DNA from: Silurus meridionalis
Lineage: Eukaryota > Chordata > Actinopteri > Siluriformes > Siluridae
Length of the DNA stretch: 64,000 nucleotides
Assembly (NCBI RefSeq): GCF_014805685.1
Contig: NC_060884.1
Span: 14,366,856 to 14,430,855, forward strand
Direction: 5' to 3'
Under the pieces are notes generated by a model. It made no database searches and was not told the origin of the DNA. It saw only the letters and a program-made list of their open reading frames with translations. A program made the translations under genes and the position numbers. This document shows positions 24,091 to 34,744 of this stretch, in pieces; within the stretch, counting starts at the first letter, position 1, and every line of letters begins with the position of its first letter.

Positions 24091-27000
24091 CAGTTTATGA
24101 GCAGCTTTTCTTAACGCAGACAATTCTACTGATACAGAAGTGCTTTTCTATTATTATTTATTTTAAATAAAGTCTAATCACCAGTAGATTATATAAGATG
24201 CCTGATGACACTTTTTTACATATGTAAAGTGAAAGATTCCATCCAATACCAGTCATTCATATTTTATTAAAATGACACACTGTACAAATTGTTCACAATA
24301 TTAGGGACGAAACCATGTTTAAACTGCAAACATTGTGTACCAAGTTGAAATTAAAATGATTTGTTTCGCAATTATTTTTTATACGCATAATTATCAACAC
24401 ATTAGAATTTTTTAATTGACACAGAACAAAAGCCACGTAAAAAAAAGTACAATTCATGGTAATTAAAGTTTTCCTTTTTTGCTGTTGTTTTTGTTTTTTT
24501 GCATATGTGTGTTTGCATGATTAAGAGGGTCATTAGGACTTGGAATCCTGTGCCTAAGACGGAGCAAGACCTGGGCTGGGAGAGTGGATTCTACTGCACA
24601 GCTTAATTACTGGCTCCATGGTCTGGCCTATTGTCATTCATAGACGACTGGGCAGGACCTGGAGAACACAGACAACATGCCACACTAAGTGTTGGGTGTG
24701 GTGGGTCACTTAGTTCACCATCTCCCTATAATTACCCACAACACCCTCCTCCTTTTCTGCAAACCTGTATGAGGCATGCCGGTCCTGACACAAAAGAAAA
24801 TAATACAACAAACACCTTGCCACATAATGACGACTCTTCCCTTTCCCCCTTTCTCCTTCACAGTGGGACACTGAGTTTTATATCTTTACAAGTGTATATG
24901 CATGTGTGTACATGCATTCACTTGGATAGGTCTTGAAAAAACCTTCTGAAATCAGCACAGTTGCAGTTTAAGCTCCAGTTGAACAGAGTTGAACGTCAAT
25001 TACTGATCCAGCATGCCTTTAATGAGCTCTTAAATAATTGTCCATTGTTCCCAAATAGTTTTTTGTGTTCAGATGTAATGAATCTTTCACTTTTTTAAAT
25101 CAAGATGACACAACTATCTAAGACATGTTTTTTGCTCACTCGGGTTCATTACTTTATACACACAGAACTAGATATTTCATTACCTCCTATATTAATCATT
25201 GCACTATCCATATTTCATTGTTTGATTAGTGGATAAAACTTACAGAACATCCCGTGTGGTTTTCCTGAAACTTTATATCAAGCATGAAACCTCTTTCTAC
25301 ACCCCTAAGGCTTTTACTTACCAAGTGAGCCCACGCACTATAATTAACTAACTAAAGGTATGAATGTTGCTATAAAAAAATATGGCTCTTTTGCCTCCAG
25401 GTTTGCTACACTGATTGGGAGTGTATGTGTATCTTTGTCACTTGATCTGAATTAAATCCTTCCTATTTGGCTCTTTATATCTATACAAAGACTCCTTATA
25501 GTCTTACAGGCTATTTTATTAAGGTAGGCATTCATAATGTGCATTTCAATCTGTACTTTCTATAAGACTTTCAATCCATGTGCCCAATCTTTGACTATCC
25601 ACCTTAAAAAACTCACCACAACACAATTAGGATCAGACATTTGCTTTAGATTTAGGCCTGGCCTTGTTTGAAACTCTCATCTGGATGGGATTGCTTTGAA
25701 ATGCTTAGTTCATAATTCTGCCCGTACTGAAAACAGCACAGTTTAACAATAGGCCTCTGTACGAAGTTTGGATGCACAGTTTTTCCTTTTCTTTTTTTCC
25801 GGTCTCTGCTGTGGCCGCTCTGTCCAGAAGTGGTGGCACTGCGGGGGGAAAGAAGACATTGTATTTTTTTTAAACCCCATTTTGATTTAATCATCTTTGT
25901 TTTACATGGATCAGAGAGTGAAGTGCTTTTTCTTCTCATGCTTTTCTTTTATTGAGCCCCCCCCCACCACACCACACCACCATACTCATTTAATCAGATC
26001 TGCCAACCCAAAGGGACAGACTCAGATATGATCCTTTTTAGTGCTTGTTTACCATAAACAACAGGATAGGCATCTGAAGGAAAGATGCCCCAGGGCCATA
26101 AGGGTTGGTGAACCTTGAATGAAGGCACTTGGATTTCCACTGAATTACTGAATACCTGTGACAATGCATTATGCAAAGGTGAGCAGAGCTAGAAGAGGAG
26201 GTCAGTGACGTTTGTTGTTAGTGTGACAGAAGCTAATAAAACAATAGAAAATAAGAACTGCAAAGAAATAAATATTGGACTTGCAACAGAAAACTGGAGA
26301 CTGTTCTAGCACATCATGGACATTTACGTCTTAACATGACAACAGTAACTTTGTACACTTAAGCTCTGACTGACAGTTGGATTTTGTTGTTGCATTTTGC
26401 TCAAAGAGTCAGCTCTGTTAGAGGTTGGAGACCTTTGAGAGGGAGATCAGGTCAGATTGCCTTGTCTATCAGAGGATGACACGTGAGCCTTAGGGCATAA
26501 GTTGAGAAGGGTGAATCTCCTGTTTACCTCCTTTAAATAAAAGTCTGCACACTTTGCCTAGCTAATTCATCAACATTAGTGTATGTGCAATGGAAATAAT
26601 TCTGCATTACACAGTTTTGTTTGGTGTGAATCAAACAAAAACAATAAAAGCTTTTTTATTTTATTCATATTCTTAACTTTTGGTGGAACAGAAAATAAAA
26701 AAAAATCTAAAAACATACATACGAGTGAAAGCAACAGGAAAAGGAAATAATAATACAAAACTGTCAAATGGAAAAACTTTTATTTTATTAATATGCAAAC
26801 ATTTTTTTATATACATCTGCAGCTCATGCAACTAATCTAAAAATGTTCTATATGCAAGGAATGGTTTTTTTTTACATTATGTTAAGTGTGCTATGCTGAC
26901 AAACTACCTCAATTATCTAATCATATTTAAAGTAAGGTATTTTATTGCTGCCTCATGTTCATTTATACATGTTTCTAGCTACAGTTAGCTACCTAGCAAG

Positions 27001-27551
27001 TGCTCCTGGCACATTGAAATTGTTACAGGCTATAGCAGCATTTAAATATATTTGACACTATAAGCAATTACTGCTTAGTGTCAGATTCATCAAGATAATA
27101 CATCTGTAGTTTTTTTTATAAAACAAAAAAACAAAAACAAAGATCTGTCTAATTATTCCAGCTCACTCAACTAACTAGTGGCGTGCCTTCACATTTCTGA
27201 TATTTCCATGGATTTGGCTTGCATCATTTGCAGATTCCTGATAAATTGGAAGAAGGACGCCCATTTGCCTTTACTGTCTCAAATACGGCTGTTGCTGACT
27301 AAGCATTTGGCAGCAGAAATATAGAAACTGCTTTATTTGGATAAGGTCTCAAAATTATTTTTAAAAGATTTGCAAATTTATAATTAATTCATTAATTCAT
27401 TAATACTTTCTACCCTTGTAGTATATTTAAATATAAATATAATGTATTCATTGAAAATAACTGACAAAAAGTGGGTATTATGCATTTTAATACAGGTATG
27501 TTAATACACTGCATTTTGCTGCTGTGTACCTGTACTATGCAATGACAAAGT

Positions 27552-27552
<1 letters not shown>
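24091..27552. other. Gene-free DNA
   Basis: No exon is recognised. The balanced-composition stretch at 24510-24730, with TAATTAC and GGTCATTAGGA motifs, could be a conserved non-coding block (low confidence). A CCCCCCCC/ACCAC tract lies at 25955-25980. All open frames are short and motif-free. Confidence 0.4.

Positions 27553-27647
<95 letters not shown>
27553..27647. repeat. (CTAT)n = (GATA)n microsatellite
   Basis: About 23-24 uninterrupted CTAT units, i.e. GATA on the minus strand. Confidence 0.98.
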
Positions 27648-27649
27648 GA

Positions 27650-27665
27650 GTTAGGGTTAGGGTTA
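27650..27665. repeat. Short telomere-like TTAGGG tract
   Basis: gttagggttagggtta, 2.7 units of the vertebrate telomere hexamer, three bases after the end of the CTAT array. It is too short to be a true interstitial telomere site. It may be chance or a repair scar. Confidence 0.7.
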
Positions 27666-27889
27666 TTATTTGCTAAACAAGGACAGTAAGGCAAAAAAGA
27701 TTAATGTGTATAAATCCAGAAGGATTTCATCGTTATATAATAAGGAATAACATACATCTATTTTTTGCTTCAATGATTGATTTAGCTCTCTTTAAAAATA
27801 TCAGGTTGCTTTCCTTGAAACCTCCACAACTGACTAAATAATAGCTGTGGCTTATAGTGGTGGGATTTAATTGAAAATGTAGATAATGG

Positions 27890-28215
27890 GGAAAAATCCA
27901 CAGATTTAAAGGCTGGCTTAATTTTGTTAACAGTGATGATGAAATGGGACATGTATTCACATCAAGGCATAATTACGGTTTGGCAGGTGTGTTTCAAGAC
28001 GACGAGCAGAGGCCGAAAACCCGACAGGATGCAAACGATCTTTTTGCCCCGGGCTCTTCCAGCCGTGACGCATTTGCAGCAATTACGACTGTGCTATCCT
28101 CTACAGGAGGGGTCAGGTTCTCTGCGCATCAACTAAATATGACAAGAGTGATCCAACAAAAGCGGGCCGACGTGTCAAAACTAGACGAGAAGAGAGGAGG
28201 TGTCGGCAAACTTTG
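27890..28215. promoter_or_regulatory. CpG-containing high-complexity block, candidate regulatory element or small exon
   Basis: About 16 CpG dinucleotides fall between 27970 and 28210, while the flanks have almost none. The block begins with homeodomain-like GGCATAATTACGG and runs through ccgggctcttccagccgtga to gcgggccgacgtgtc. Two overlapping plus-strand frames are open across it (27924-28136, 70 codons; 27944-28216, 90 codons). The second reads as a normal-looking mixed protein sequence (starts MGHVFTSRHNY, ends RGGVGKL) but matches no family I recognise. Splice-like signals are not clear enough to call an exon. Confidence 0.3.
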
Positions 28216-28940
28216 AGGTACAAAGACTCTGGGAAACTTAAAAAAAAAAAATGCAACCTCATGTAATTTTCAAAATTACCTTTGAGATTATCCAAGAACA
28301 CTTTAGATCAAAAAGATGTAAAGTGTATATTTCTTGTTTGTTCATATAATTAATCAATAATATTCATTGTACATTATAATCAAATACACTGAAATTCCTA
28401 AAGGTCATTTTCAGTTCAGCGTGATTTGGTTTTTCTGCACTTAAGACTTTAAATTGCTGCTCTGCAGAGTTTTACAGCAGTCAAGCCAAACTTTCTCACA
28501 TATGAGTCTAGAAGAGATGCCAATCTATCAACCTAGGTCTGTAGTAGGCTTGACAAGACTAACCCCCCACCCTTAAATCCAAACCTCATCCATTCCCCAA
28601 TTGCCTGGGGCTGCCACACGAGAGCATTCCCTTAGTGTCAGTAAAGGACAAACAGCACAGGTGGGAGTTGTAATTAAAATTTTATGTTGACTCTCTTCAG
28701 TGTAAATCAACGTAACTGACAGTCTGTAAAAAACCTAGATATCTATGAAAAGAATCTAAAGAGAGGTATTGTGAGTGAGGCTTAGTATGTGAAGGCAAGA
28801 GTTGGGCATACCTTTGCTTTCTTTTGCAGGTGTAGGGCATTGAATGGAATTAATTGAAGTCTATATATGTATATAATCCCACCTATGTAATAATCCCCAT
28901 GATTTTACACTATGCACTCTATAACAATCCGATTTCAAAG

Positions 28941-28942
<2 letters not shown>
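28216..28942. other. Gene-free DNA
   Basis: An A10 tract lies at 28240-28250. No exon or mobile element is recognised. Confidence 0.5.

Positions 28943-28972
<30 letters not shown>
28943..28972. repeat. (TG)n microsatellite
   Basis: 15 TG units. Confidence 0.95.
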
Positions 28973-28974
<2 letters not shown>

Positions 28975-30118
28975 TGTTTTCACCAGTGCCCTTAGGTAAA
29001 GATCACATACATTTCACACATTTTCACATGCTTTGGTGCATTTTACCATTTTAAACTCTAAAAAAGCACACGATAACTTAATTCAACACATTACATCATC
29101 CGAGCAATTTGCGGTCACACATCTAAAAAAAAAGAAAAAGAAATATGTATTTATTAAATATGTATTTATATTATTATTATTAATAAAATAACTAATATGA
29201 GTAAAAATCACTTGCAAAAAAAAGCCATAAAAATACAACCAATTTGTAATGTGTGACTGTGTTTTTTCACATGTGAAGTCTTCATGCCTTTTCTATAATG
29301 TGGACTTGTTTCAAAACTTTATTTACACATTTAAATATACTCAAAGTATATTCAAAATTCACCTAAGTTTAATAGTTTTTTGAATAATTTTCTAACAGAA
29401 CTCAGACATGCCAAGTAGTTTTCTAAGATCAATCAAATGTTACCAGTAAGATATATTTTGTTAAGAAAATTAGAAATTAAATACCTCCGAGTTGACGTTG
29501 ATTAGCAAGCTTCTGTTTGCTTCAAAGTCTTCGCTCAGCTACACAGTGTTGACACTGACGAATTTACAATTGAAGGGCCTGGGGCAAACTGCAGAATGCC
29601 ACTTCACAGGGAATTGTTGGCATGCCTCTCATTTGTCTGAATGCCAAAATTTTCTTTCTTTTATCAGGAGGGAGGAGTACAGCACACATTATTTCTTTGA
29701 TTCTTTTTTTACCCCTTTTTCTTACTGCTTTTTCTCATTGAACTTCTTTGACAGGTTTTTACATGCAAATGCACATGAGATTATTTAAAGAGCCAGAATT
29801 GAGGTTGTTGTGTAAGCAATAGTTGTTTTGGCTGTTGAACATACTGGGAAACCAGGTATCCGAGTGACTGTCTTAAATGTTTGAACTGAGGCATAGTGAA
29901 TGTGATATTGTCTGTGGGAAATTATTTTTCATTTTTTTAAGTAACCAGAAATATCCATTTGACCTTTAAGAAAATAAGCAGCCTTTGTTTTAATTATTAG
30001 AATTTTTTAGACTATGGTGTTAATAAAGAACAAGAAAGCTTGTGCTGTTATAGGTTATGAGATAATCGTTGGCATTGTGATGTGATGTAGAGTTGATTTT
30101 ATTTTTTTTATCGAATAT
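28973..30118. other. Gene-free AT-rich DNA
   Basis: No exon is recognised. The 98-codon frame at 29492-29788 has no known motif. The sequence ends at the left target duplication of the hAT element. Confidence 0.45.
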
Positions 30119-30383
30119 TTTGATTGCAGTGGTGGACAGTAAATGTAATTCGTTACTGTTCTTTATATAGTGTTTCGCGTATCTGTACTTTACTCAAGTA
30201 TTTCCGTTTGGGGAGATTTTTATTTTAACTTCATTACATTTCAAAGTCAAATATATTTTATTCTTATTTTTTTTTACCCACATACATTTTGCAAATTCAG
30301 CTGTTCCTTTTCTTTTATAAGTGGATAAAAACGTAACTGGTCAAGCGTGCAGTAATAACACAAATCAGGGTAGACCGCACACT

Positions 30384-30614
30384 ATGTTCCCTGGCGGTCT
30401 AGTGGTTAGAATGCGGCACTCTCACCGCTGCGGCCCGGGTTCGATCCCCGGTCAGGGAACCAACCCCAGCCATTAGGGTTGCACAAGCCTTAGTGCTGGT
30501 CCCAAGCCTGGATTAATGGGGAGGGTTGCATTAGGAAGGGCATCCAGCATAAAAACATGTGCCAAATCAAACAAGCGGATGGTCCGCTGTGGCGACCCCT
30601 AATAGGAAAAGCCG
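30384..30614 (+). mobile_element. tRNA-Glu-derived SINE, copy 1, nested in the hAT element
   Basis: The head at 30388-30459 is 72 nt and nearly identical to vertebrate tRNA-Glu (CTC anticodon kept, six differences from the recalled consensus), with a clear A box (tagtggttaga) and B box (ggttcgatcc). It is followed by a roughly 150-bp unrelated body and a tail ending gtggcgacccctaataggaa plus aagccg. Copy 2 at 61810-62041 shares head, body and tail, which shows this is a SINE and not a tRNA gene. A 7-bp repeat gcacact flanks it (30377-30383 and 30616-30622). Its tail resembles the 3' end of the RTE-type LINE at 54590-57122. A tRNA scanner would probably report it as tRNA-Glu. Confidence 0.88.
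30388..30459 (+). other. tRNA-Glu(CTC)-like promoter head of SINE
   Basis: It folds as a tRNA: acceptor TCCCTGG pairs with the 3' strand (wobble or mismatch at one pair), the anticodon loop is CTCTCAC, and the T-arm is CCGGGTTCGATCCCCGG. Internal A and B boxes would drive RNA polymerase III transcription of the SINE. There is no immediate T-run terminator after the head, in keeping with transcription through the body. Confidence 0.8.
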
Positions 30615-30908
30615 TGCACACTGGTTTAAACTTGTTTTGGTTGCTGCTTAGCAGTGGCGGATTTAGGCATTGGCGACATGAGCAGACGCCAAGGGCAGCA
30701 TCTTGCCGGGGGGCGGCACAGGGTGTCCATGCAAAACAAATTAAATATTTTATTATTTTAACCGCTCATGTGCTCGGTCGCTTTATTTATTATATCATGT
30801 CACGGTGACTCAACCTGGTCGGGACCCACCACCCGGAGAGGAGGAAAAGGAGAGGTGGAGGTTGGGTGACGTCACGTCAATAAGCAGATCTGAATCCAAA
30901 TTAAAATT

Positions 30909-30977
30909 ATGGATGACAAAAAAGGGTTTAAACCCTCAGAAGCCCAATTCAGAAAAAAGAAGAAAGAAGTAGGCTGA
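30909..30977 (+). pseudogene. N-terminal fragment of hAT (ZMYM1-like) transposase
   Basis: Twenty-two codons from ATG to TGA, starting MDDKKGFKPSEAQFRKK. The K-P-S-x-A-Q-F-R-K core is the usual start of ZMYM1/KRBA-like hAT transposases, before a zinc-finger region. Here the frame stops after KKKKEVG. It lies inside the hAT element in the same orientation as the C-terminal fragment, so both come from one deleted gene. Confidence 0.6.
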
Positions 30978-31489
30978 AATGTGGAAAAGATAAAGGTGTG
31001 TATGCAGATCATCTCGTTATGAGGATAGTAAAGGCTAATGCATTGAATTAAATAGGCGAATAACTTTATATCACATAGGTTATGCTGTGTTGATTGATAG
31101 GCTTTTATGCATATAACAACAATATTTCTTTTAGCTGCATAACATTATTATTTATAGTATGTAGTTTATCATAATGTGTGTAGCAACAAAACAATTACAA
31201 CCTCACTAGTCTTGTAGATAAACTGGCACTTATTGATTTGGTTACCTTTAATAAAGCCGATGTCATAAAGGTTTTCTGTGATTGTACTGAATAGGTCATG
31301 AGTTCAGTAAGAGGGAATATCCAGTGCAGCTTAAAGGCTAATTTAAAAGACATATATGTTAAGGATATAGATGTATCTTATGACTACAATTAGCCAAGGA
31401 GTTGTATAGTTCTTGGTTCTGAGATTTTGATAAATTGTGCACAATGACGTGTGAATTTAATGGTGCAATTAATGCATTAAGGGTGATAT

Positions 31490-31608
31490 TTCTACATGAA
31501 AGATTTTTCAGAAATGATTCCAAATTCGTGGACTGCTCTGAGAATATGTCTTACTCATCCAGTGACGGTAGCTGATGCAGAGAGGAGCTTTTTAAAGCTG
31601 AAACTAAT
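31490..31608 (+). pseudogene. C-terminal dimerisation segment of hAT transposase
   Basis: After a TGA at 31484, the plus frame reads NSWTALRICLTHPVTVADAE then RSFLKLKLING. This matches the hAT C-terminal dimerisation motif (consensus around ALRI-LT-PVTVA-xER-SFSKLKLIK). It degenerates after LING and runs into a stop soon after. With the N-terminal remnant 580 bp upstream it shows that the catalytic middle of the gene was lost. Confidence 0.8.
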
Positions 31609-32109
31609 CAATGGGGGAGACGTTGGGTCATGACCTGGTTCACTCAGTTTGTCATTCATTCTAGAACCGCCATCAACTTAGCACGAACATAAAGTTCAGC
31701 ATCAGTTCAACATCAAGCAGAACATTTTGAGAGGAATACATTTTGCAAGAAACCTCTGACTCTAACTTGCCACAACACCTGTGGCCTTATTTGTTTTACT
31801 CATTAATATCATTCTATTAAAGATTGGTGTGCTAAGATTAACATTAAAGTCTGTTCATATAAACTGAGTTGATTAAGAAAGAGTCTTGTGATAAAAATGT
31901 TAATAGGACATTATAGCCATAATAAATCATACTATGTGGATACTTAAGTACATTTTTAAGGCAAATACTTTTTTACTGTAACTCAAGTGATAAATTAAAG
32001 GGAGCACTTTTACTTCTACTGGAGTAATATTTTATATACTTTATCTCTACTTTTTCTCAAGTACACGTGTACAGACTGTTTGTGTACTTTGTTAACCACT
32101 GTTTGATAG

Positions 32110-32864
32110 GTACATTTAGTTTCTATTATAATTTGTAAGTTATAGATATATAGATGCTATAAACAGTCATTCTCTTGAAAATGTCTATTTCTTTCTATTA
32201 AAATGAATAAGATAAAAATGCAATAAAAAAAAGCTGCACTTGCCTTCTGGCCTTACCTTTTCACTGTGTTTGTGTTAATGGGGAATACTTGGGAGTCCTC
32301 AATACTGTAGAATCCTCTGAAGTGCAAGAAGCTGCTACACAAACAATTGTGGAGATCACCCCACATCTCCTATGAAATCTAGTCAAACAGTGGAGCAGGT
32401 TCAGCATGAGGATACTTCAGCTCTACTGTGATAAAAATGCTACCTGCTGACTACAGTCAGACTAACCAAAAATCTCTGCTCTGTGTCAGGACAGGACATT
32501 TCTTCTATGACATCATTATAATTACTAACATTTTAATCATGTTTTGCTCTGTATTTATTAACCATAATGTTAATCTGTTAAGATCCAATCAATGCACCTT
32601 TATCTACAGTCTCTTAGAATGCCCACCTGATGGCACTGATATTATGATATACTTTAATTTTCTTTTTAAAATGAAAATTACACATCGCTGGTGCACCTTA
32701 TGCATACATACAACATATAAGTTCCTGTTTATACAATCTTCATGTACAAAGAAACAGTAGATTATAAATTTTTGCAATGTGTTTACCTCGTAATGCACCA
32801 TCTAGACACCCAACCCCCAGGTGTGTGTTTGTATCATGTAGTGTGTTGTGTTATTTTATGTACT
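32110..32864. other. Gene-free AT-rich DNA
   Basis: The 110-codon frame at 32428-32760 is AT-rich and motif-free. Nothing else is supported. Confidence 0.45.
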
Positions 32865-33740
32865 TCATTCTGTGTGAGAAAAAAAAAAACAGCTCTCTGC
32901 TGTGAAACAGAGGTGTAAATTACACCTTTTATACATCACTTTGGGTGTTCCTGTACACCCTGGAACTCTGCACCTTCTCTTCTTGTCACACATTATTGGC
33001 CAATGTGAGGTATTGTCCAAGCAGACATCCTCGTTAGGAATGGGAGCCAATGGCCCCTGTTCCTGGTTTCTTCCATCTTTTTATGATTGAATGATTTTAT
33101 ATGTGGTATTATGTGGGATTTTAAGGCATTCAGACACATATGGTTACCTTTCGTCATTCCATTGTTAGCACAATCCCGTCTGTAGATGAGCCAACATATC
33201 ACCACTGCCATATTAATCAAATGAAAGACTAAACGGTGATACCATTTCTTTGATCTGAGGTTATTATGATATAAAGCAATCAACGAATCCAACAAGTCAA
33301 CACCACCCATGTGCTGATTGTAAGTGGATACTGCTGCAGGGCATGGGACCTCGATCTTTCTCTTTTAGCCTCTGTCCCATTTTTTGACATGAGATATAGG
33401 GTAAGCACCAGCCAGTTGTCAAAGAACAATTTGAAATTAAATTTTTTTGGTATTGCTTCTGCTAGGCGCAGTACTGCATTCCCACTTGCCCCTACATTTG
33501 GAAGCTCAGGTGGATGGACAGCATTCCCAGTATAAATCCCAAAATTGTGTGGAATGCCGTCCTCCAAGAATTTGTAACCCCATTTTCTTGGTTTACTGGG
33601 GAGGTATTGCTTGAATCTGCTCTTGCCTTTAAATGGTACTATTTGTTCATCCACACTTAATGTCTCACACATAGGCAGTTCTTTTAGCTTGGTAAGGATG
33701 TGATTTATGAGAGGCCGAATCTTGTATCTTGTATTGTATC
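32865..33740 (-). pseudogene. piggyBac transposase (PGBD-like) C-terminal half, frameshifted
   Basis: On the minus strand from about 33740 it reads the end of the lead region (IRPLINHILTKLKELPMCE), then SVDEQ with the first catalytic Asp (codon near 33651). Next come PFKGKSRFKQYLPSKPRKWGYK and FFDNW with the second Asp (near 33420). After a deletion and frameshift, GGVDLLDS with the third Asp (near 33298) is followed by RSKKWYHRLVFHLINMA. A final frame (32865-33050) ends in a cysteine-rich tail (CDKKRRC, CTGTPKVMYKRCNLHLC) like the DNA-binding CRD of piggyBac proteins. All three DDD residues survive, but the N-terminal half is absent and the frame is broken at least twice. No terminal repeats were found that clearly belong to it. 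Confidence 0.85.
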
Positions 33741-33974
33741 AGCCATTCTTGTGAGCTGTAAACTGTTGTTGCAGCAATTAAAAAATCTTTTGATTACCTC
33801 CAACCACGCAAGAGGCATCACATCAGCAACACATACAATGCAATGTGTTAAAAGAAGTAAAAACAATAAATAAATAAACACATAATGGTTTATACTGTGC
33901 ATAAATACAGTCATGTGATGTCATAATGTGATGACATCAAAACACATTGTCAGCAAAAACATCCTTAGAAACTA

Positions 33975-34375
33975 CCCCCTATTGCACAATGTTGCCCTGA
34001 GGCAACAAAAAGAAAAACTTAATTTCTAAAAATGCAAAATAAACAAAAAAATCTTTAGACCATGACAAAAAGCTTCTCCACACCTTCATACGTGCACACA
34101 TATTTTAATTTACAGTTCATTTCAATTTAAATAAGATTACCAAAGTAAATAATCTTACCTCATCCTCACACCATGTGCTCCTGTGACCATGTGGCAGAAA
34201 AGGAAGTCCCGCCTTGAAATAATTATGGATACTGACTCCCAGACCTTATTGGATTGTTCTTTGATACTTTTTAACTTTTCTAGTTGATTGCAAAATATTT
34301 AAAAAGAACACCTATTAGATGTAGGGCTTAAGGAAATATTTTGTTGCCTGAGGGCAATGCTGTGCAGTAGAGGGG
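33975..34375. mobile_element. MITE with hairpin-containing terminal inverted repeats
   Basis: The left end starts cccccta then ttgcacaatgttgccctgag. The right end read on the minus strand starts cccctctactgcacag then cattgccctcaggcaac. The ends form inverted repeats of about 45 bp. Each end also carries its own small palindrome (GTTGCC/GGCAAC type). A TA flanks both sides (33973-33974, 34376-34377), which fits either a TA target or a decayed TTAA of piggyBac type. There is no coding sequence inside. The piggyBac pseudogene lies just upstream, but the MITE is complete by itself. Confidence 0.65.
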
Positions 34376-34694
34376 TAAATAATAAAAAAGACATTTTGCA
34401 CTGTGTTTTGTTTATATAAGGCCTTTTCTGAGTTGCTTCAGTAAAAATGGTAATGATAATGTATTAGAAATGCATGGTATTATAAACCTTGCAAACTCAC
34501 AAAGTCTTATACTATGGGATATAATCTCAATCTACCAAGATATTTCTCAGTACAAGCATGAGCAGTGTCTAGCAAAGCTATTCTCCAATAGGTTTTCAAC
34601 CTGGTTGAGGTTTGGTTACTATAAAGTATTTAAAAAAAAATACGTTGTACTAGTTTGACTTTTCCCTCTAAGGGGACACAACTTTCCAAAAGGC

Positions 34695-34695
34695 A

Positions 34696-34744
<49 letters not shown>
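34695..34744. repeat. (ATT)n microsatellite
   Basis: About 16 uninterrupted ATT units. Confidence 0.97.

Larger units (their letters stand above)
30127..32101 (+). mobile_element. hAT transposon, internally deleted, with transposase end fragments
   Basis: Begins cagtggtggacag and ends gttaaccactg, so the outer 7 bp (CAGTGGT) are inverted. The flanks are tttgattg (30119-30126) and tttgatag (32102-32109), an 8-bp target duplication with one mismatch, as hAT elements make. Subterminal sequence contains the TACTTTACTCAAGTA-type motifs of this teleost class. Two pieces of a ZMYM1-like hAT transposase remain in order: an N-terminal KPSEAQFRKK segment and the C-terminal dimerisation segment. The central zinc-finger and catalytic regions are gone. 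A SINE later inserted at about 30384-30614. The copy cannot move by itself. Confidence 0.85.

Noticed and set aside
27553..27665. CRISPR-like or satellite array
   Set aside because: Simple CTAT tetranucleotides without spacers. The TTAGGG part is under three units, too short for an interstitial telomere.
30388..30459. Functional tRNA-Glu gene
   Set aside because: The same head plus body plus tail is found again at 61810-62041 with a target duplication, so it is the head of a SINE.
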